DNA of 6,327 nt from positions 1-6,327 of the forward strand of contig SXJQ01000243.1 of assembly GCA_005779345.1 (NCBI GenBank). Reading direction: 5' to 3'. The translations under genes were made by a program, and so were the position numbers. Below the pieces are notes generated by a model. That model saw nothing but the letters and a program-made list of their open reading frames with translations, was not told where the DNA came from and made no database searches. Origin of the DNA: Actinomycetota bacterium (GTDB taxonomy: Bacteria; Actinomycetota; Acidimicrobiia; IMCC26256; PALSA-610). Below, piece after piece: positions 5,605-6,327 of this stretch. Positions within the stretch are counted from its first letter, which is position 1. Each line of letters starts with the position of its first letter.

Positions 5605-5628
5605 CGTTCGCAACAGCAATTGCGAGTG
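5605..5628 (+). promoter_or_regulatory. Hairpin in pnp leader
   Basis: TCGCAA (5608-5613) pairs with TTGCGA (5620-5625) around a 6-base loop. The stem extends outward to 5605/5628 through two G-U pairs and one C-G pair. The palindrome GCAATTGC (5616-5623) overlaps it. It lies about 100 bases before the pnp start. In E. coli a longer leader stem-loop is cut by RNase III during PNPase autocontrol; whether this one is used that way is unknown. The rest of 5575-5715 shows no gene. Confidence 0.3.
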
Positions 5629-5715
5629 CGCCGGGGGTTACCGGTTGCCAACGCGTCGAGCTCGTGCCCGACGCCTTGACCACTGGGAACCGCCGCCTCT
5701 CGCTCGACAATGTAG

Positions 5716-5724
5716 AGAGAGGAG
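5716..5724 (+). promoter_or_regulatory. Shine-Dalgarno for pnp
   Basis: AGAGAGGAG ends 6 bases before ATG 5731. It is one of the strongest ribosome-binding sites in the window and fixes the pnp start. Confidence 0.8.
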
Positions 5725-5730
5725 CGCGTC

Positions 5731-6327
5731 ATGAGTGACGCGATTCGCGTTTCCGGTGCCATCAATGCCGATGGCCTCGTCATGTCCCTCGAGACCGGCA
5801 AGCTCGCCGCGCTCGCCGACGGCGCCGTCGTGGTGCAGGTCGGCGAGACCCAACTGTTGAGCACCGTGTGCACGTCCAAGCCCCGCGAGGGCATCGATTT
5901 CTTCCCCCTGACCGTCGAGGTCGAGGAGCGCATGTACGCCGCGGGCAAGATCCCCGGCAGCTTCTTCCGACGTGAGGGACGCCCCGGCGAGCACGCGATC
6001 CTGACGTGCCGCCTCACCGACCGCCCGTTGCGCCCGTCGTTCCCCGCCGGCTTCCGCAACGAGGTCCAGGTCGTTTCGACCATCCTCGGCGTCGACCTCG
6101 AGAACCCCCACGACGTCGCTTCGATCAACGGGGCGAGCGCCGCGCTCACCGTCTCGGGCATCCCGTTCGACGGTCCCATCGGCGCGGTGCGCCTCGCCCA
6201 CCTCGACGGCGAGTGGGTCGCCAACCCGACCTACGACCAGGGCGACCGCTCCACGTTCGAGATCGTCGTCGCGGGCCGCAAGCTCGACGACGGCGACGTC
6301 GCGAGCATGATGGTCGAGGCGGGCGGC
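5731..6327 (+). CDS. pnp: Polyribonucleotide nucleotidyltransferase (PNPase), N-terminal part (3' end outside window)
   Basis: PNPase degrades RNA 3' to 5' by phosphorolysis as a trimer and is a central part of bacterial RNA decay. The visible 199 residues cover the first RNase PH core: GLVMSLETGKLAALADGAVVVQVGET (15-40), FFPLTVEVEERMYAAGKIPGSFFRREGRP (57-85, the most diagnostic stretch, with the FFRREGRP RNA-binding loop at 78-85), LTDRPLRPSF (95-104), and DVASINGASAALTVSGIPFDGPIGAVRL (128-155). Conserved MMVEAGG is at the window edge. The reading frame stays open to base 6327. The second RNase PH core and the KH and S1 domains should follow outside. The start is ATG 5731 with a strong Shine-Dalgarno. 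Position after rpsO is the usual one. Together with NrnA upstream it covers decay from long RNA to mononucleotides. Confidence 0.97.
   Translation, partial: MSDAIRVSGAINADGLVMSLETGKLAALADGAVVVQVGETQLLSTVCTSKPREGIDFFPLTVEVEERMYAAGKIPGSFFRREGRPGEHAILTCRLTDRPLRPSFPAGFRNEVQVVSTILGVDLENPHDVASINGASAALTVSGIPFDGPIGAVRLAHLDGEWVANPTYDQGDRSTFEIVVAGRKLDDGDVASMMVEAGG

Noticed and set aside
5676..5711. TTGACC and GACAAT as a pnp promoter; also GGGAAC (5685-5690) as an ECF-sigma -35
   Set aside because: The spacing between TTGACC and GACAAT is 24 bases, too long, and no matching -10 (GTT type) lies at the right distance from GGGAAC.
5160..5738. A 192-codon + strand frame covering rpsO in another frame
   Set aside because: It overlaps the clear S15 gene and the terminator hairpin and runs into the pnp start; no family resemblance.
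1..6327. Search for mobile elements, CRISPR, tRNA/rRNA, toxin-antitoxin or defence genes
   Set aside because: No inverted terminal repeats, regular spaced repeats, tRNA-like folds or such gene families were recognised; the window is a conserved housekeeping cluster.

Overview
The window is high-GC DNA that is almost entirely coding on the + strand. It holds a conserved bacterial translation, RNA-processing and RNA-decay cluster in the order infB (3' part), ylxP-like DUF503, rbfA, nrnA-type DHH phosphoesterase, a small GlsB/YeaQ-family membrane protein, truB, ribF, rpsO and pnp (5' part). Gene order, base composition, GTG starts, TGA-dominated stops and protein style point to an actinobacterium. 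An Acidimicrobiia-like lineage is a guess that the sequence alone cannot settle. This is core chromosome: I see no mobile element, CRISPR array, tRNA, rRNA or defence gene.

Block 1 (positions 2-2910) is tightly packed. infB ends just before ylxP, a strong Shine-Dalgarno inside the ylxP end serves rbfA, and rbfA overlaps nrnA by ATGA. IF2 and RbfA act on the 30S subunit in initiation and maturation. NrnA removes the shortest RNA fragments and possibly cyclic dinucleotides. Block 2 (2911-3270) is a short insertion holding a 90-residue three-helix membrane protein, flanked by two short gaps that lack Shine-Dalgarno sites and may carry leaderless starts. Block 3 (3271-5123) is truB and ribF, joined by another ATGA overlap. 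They make tRNA pseudouridine 55 and FMN/FAD.

Block 4 (5124-5286) is the most structured non-coding DNA here. It has a 20-base perfect tandem repeat just upstream of a good extended -10 (TGC-TAGGGT), followed by a leader with two consecutive stem-loops ahead of rpsO. This is a plausible stand-alone rpsO promoter with an S15-responsive leader. Block 5 is rpsO, an 11-bp perfect terminator-type hairpin, a 155-base leader and pnp. The rpsO-pnp pair is the classic arrangement in which S15 and PNPase are each autoregulated in other bacteria.

Functionally, the genes link ribosome assembly (RbfA, S15), initiation (IF2), tRNA modification (TruB) and RNA turnover (PNPase makes short oligonucleotides, NrnA finishes them). 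No clearly new system is present. The items most worth checking are the rpsO upstream repeats and leader, the unusual G4/G5 motifs of IF2, and the membrane-protein gene inside the cluster.
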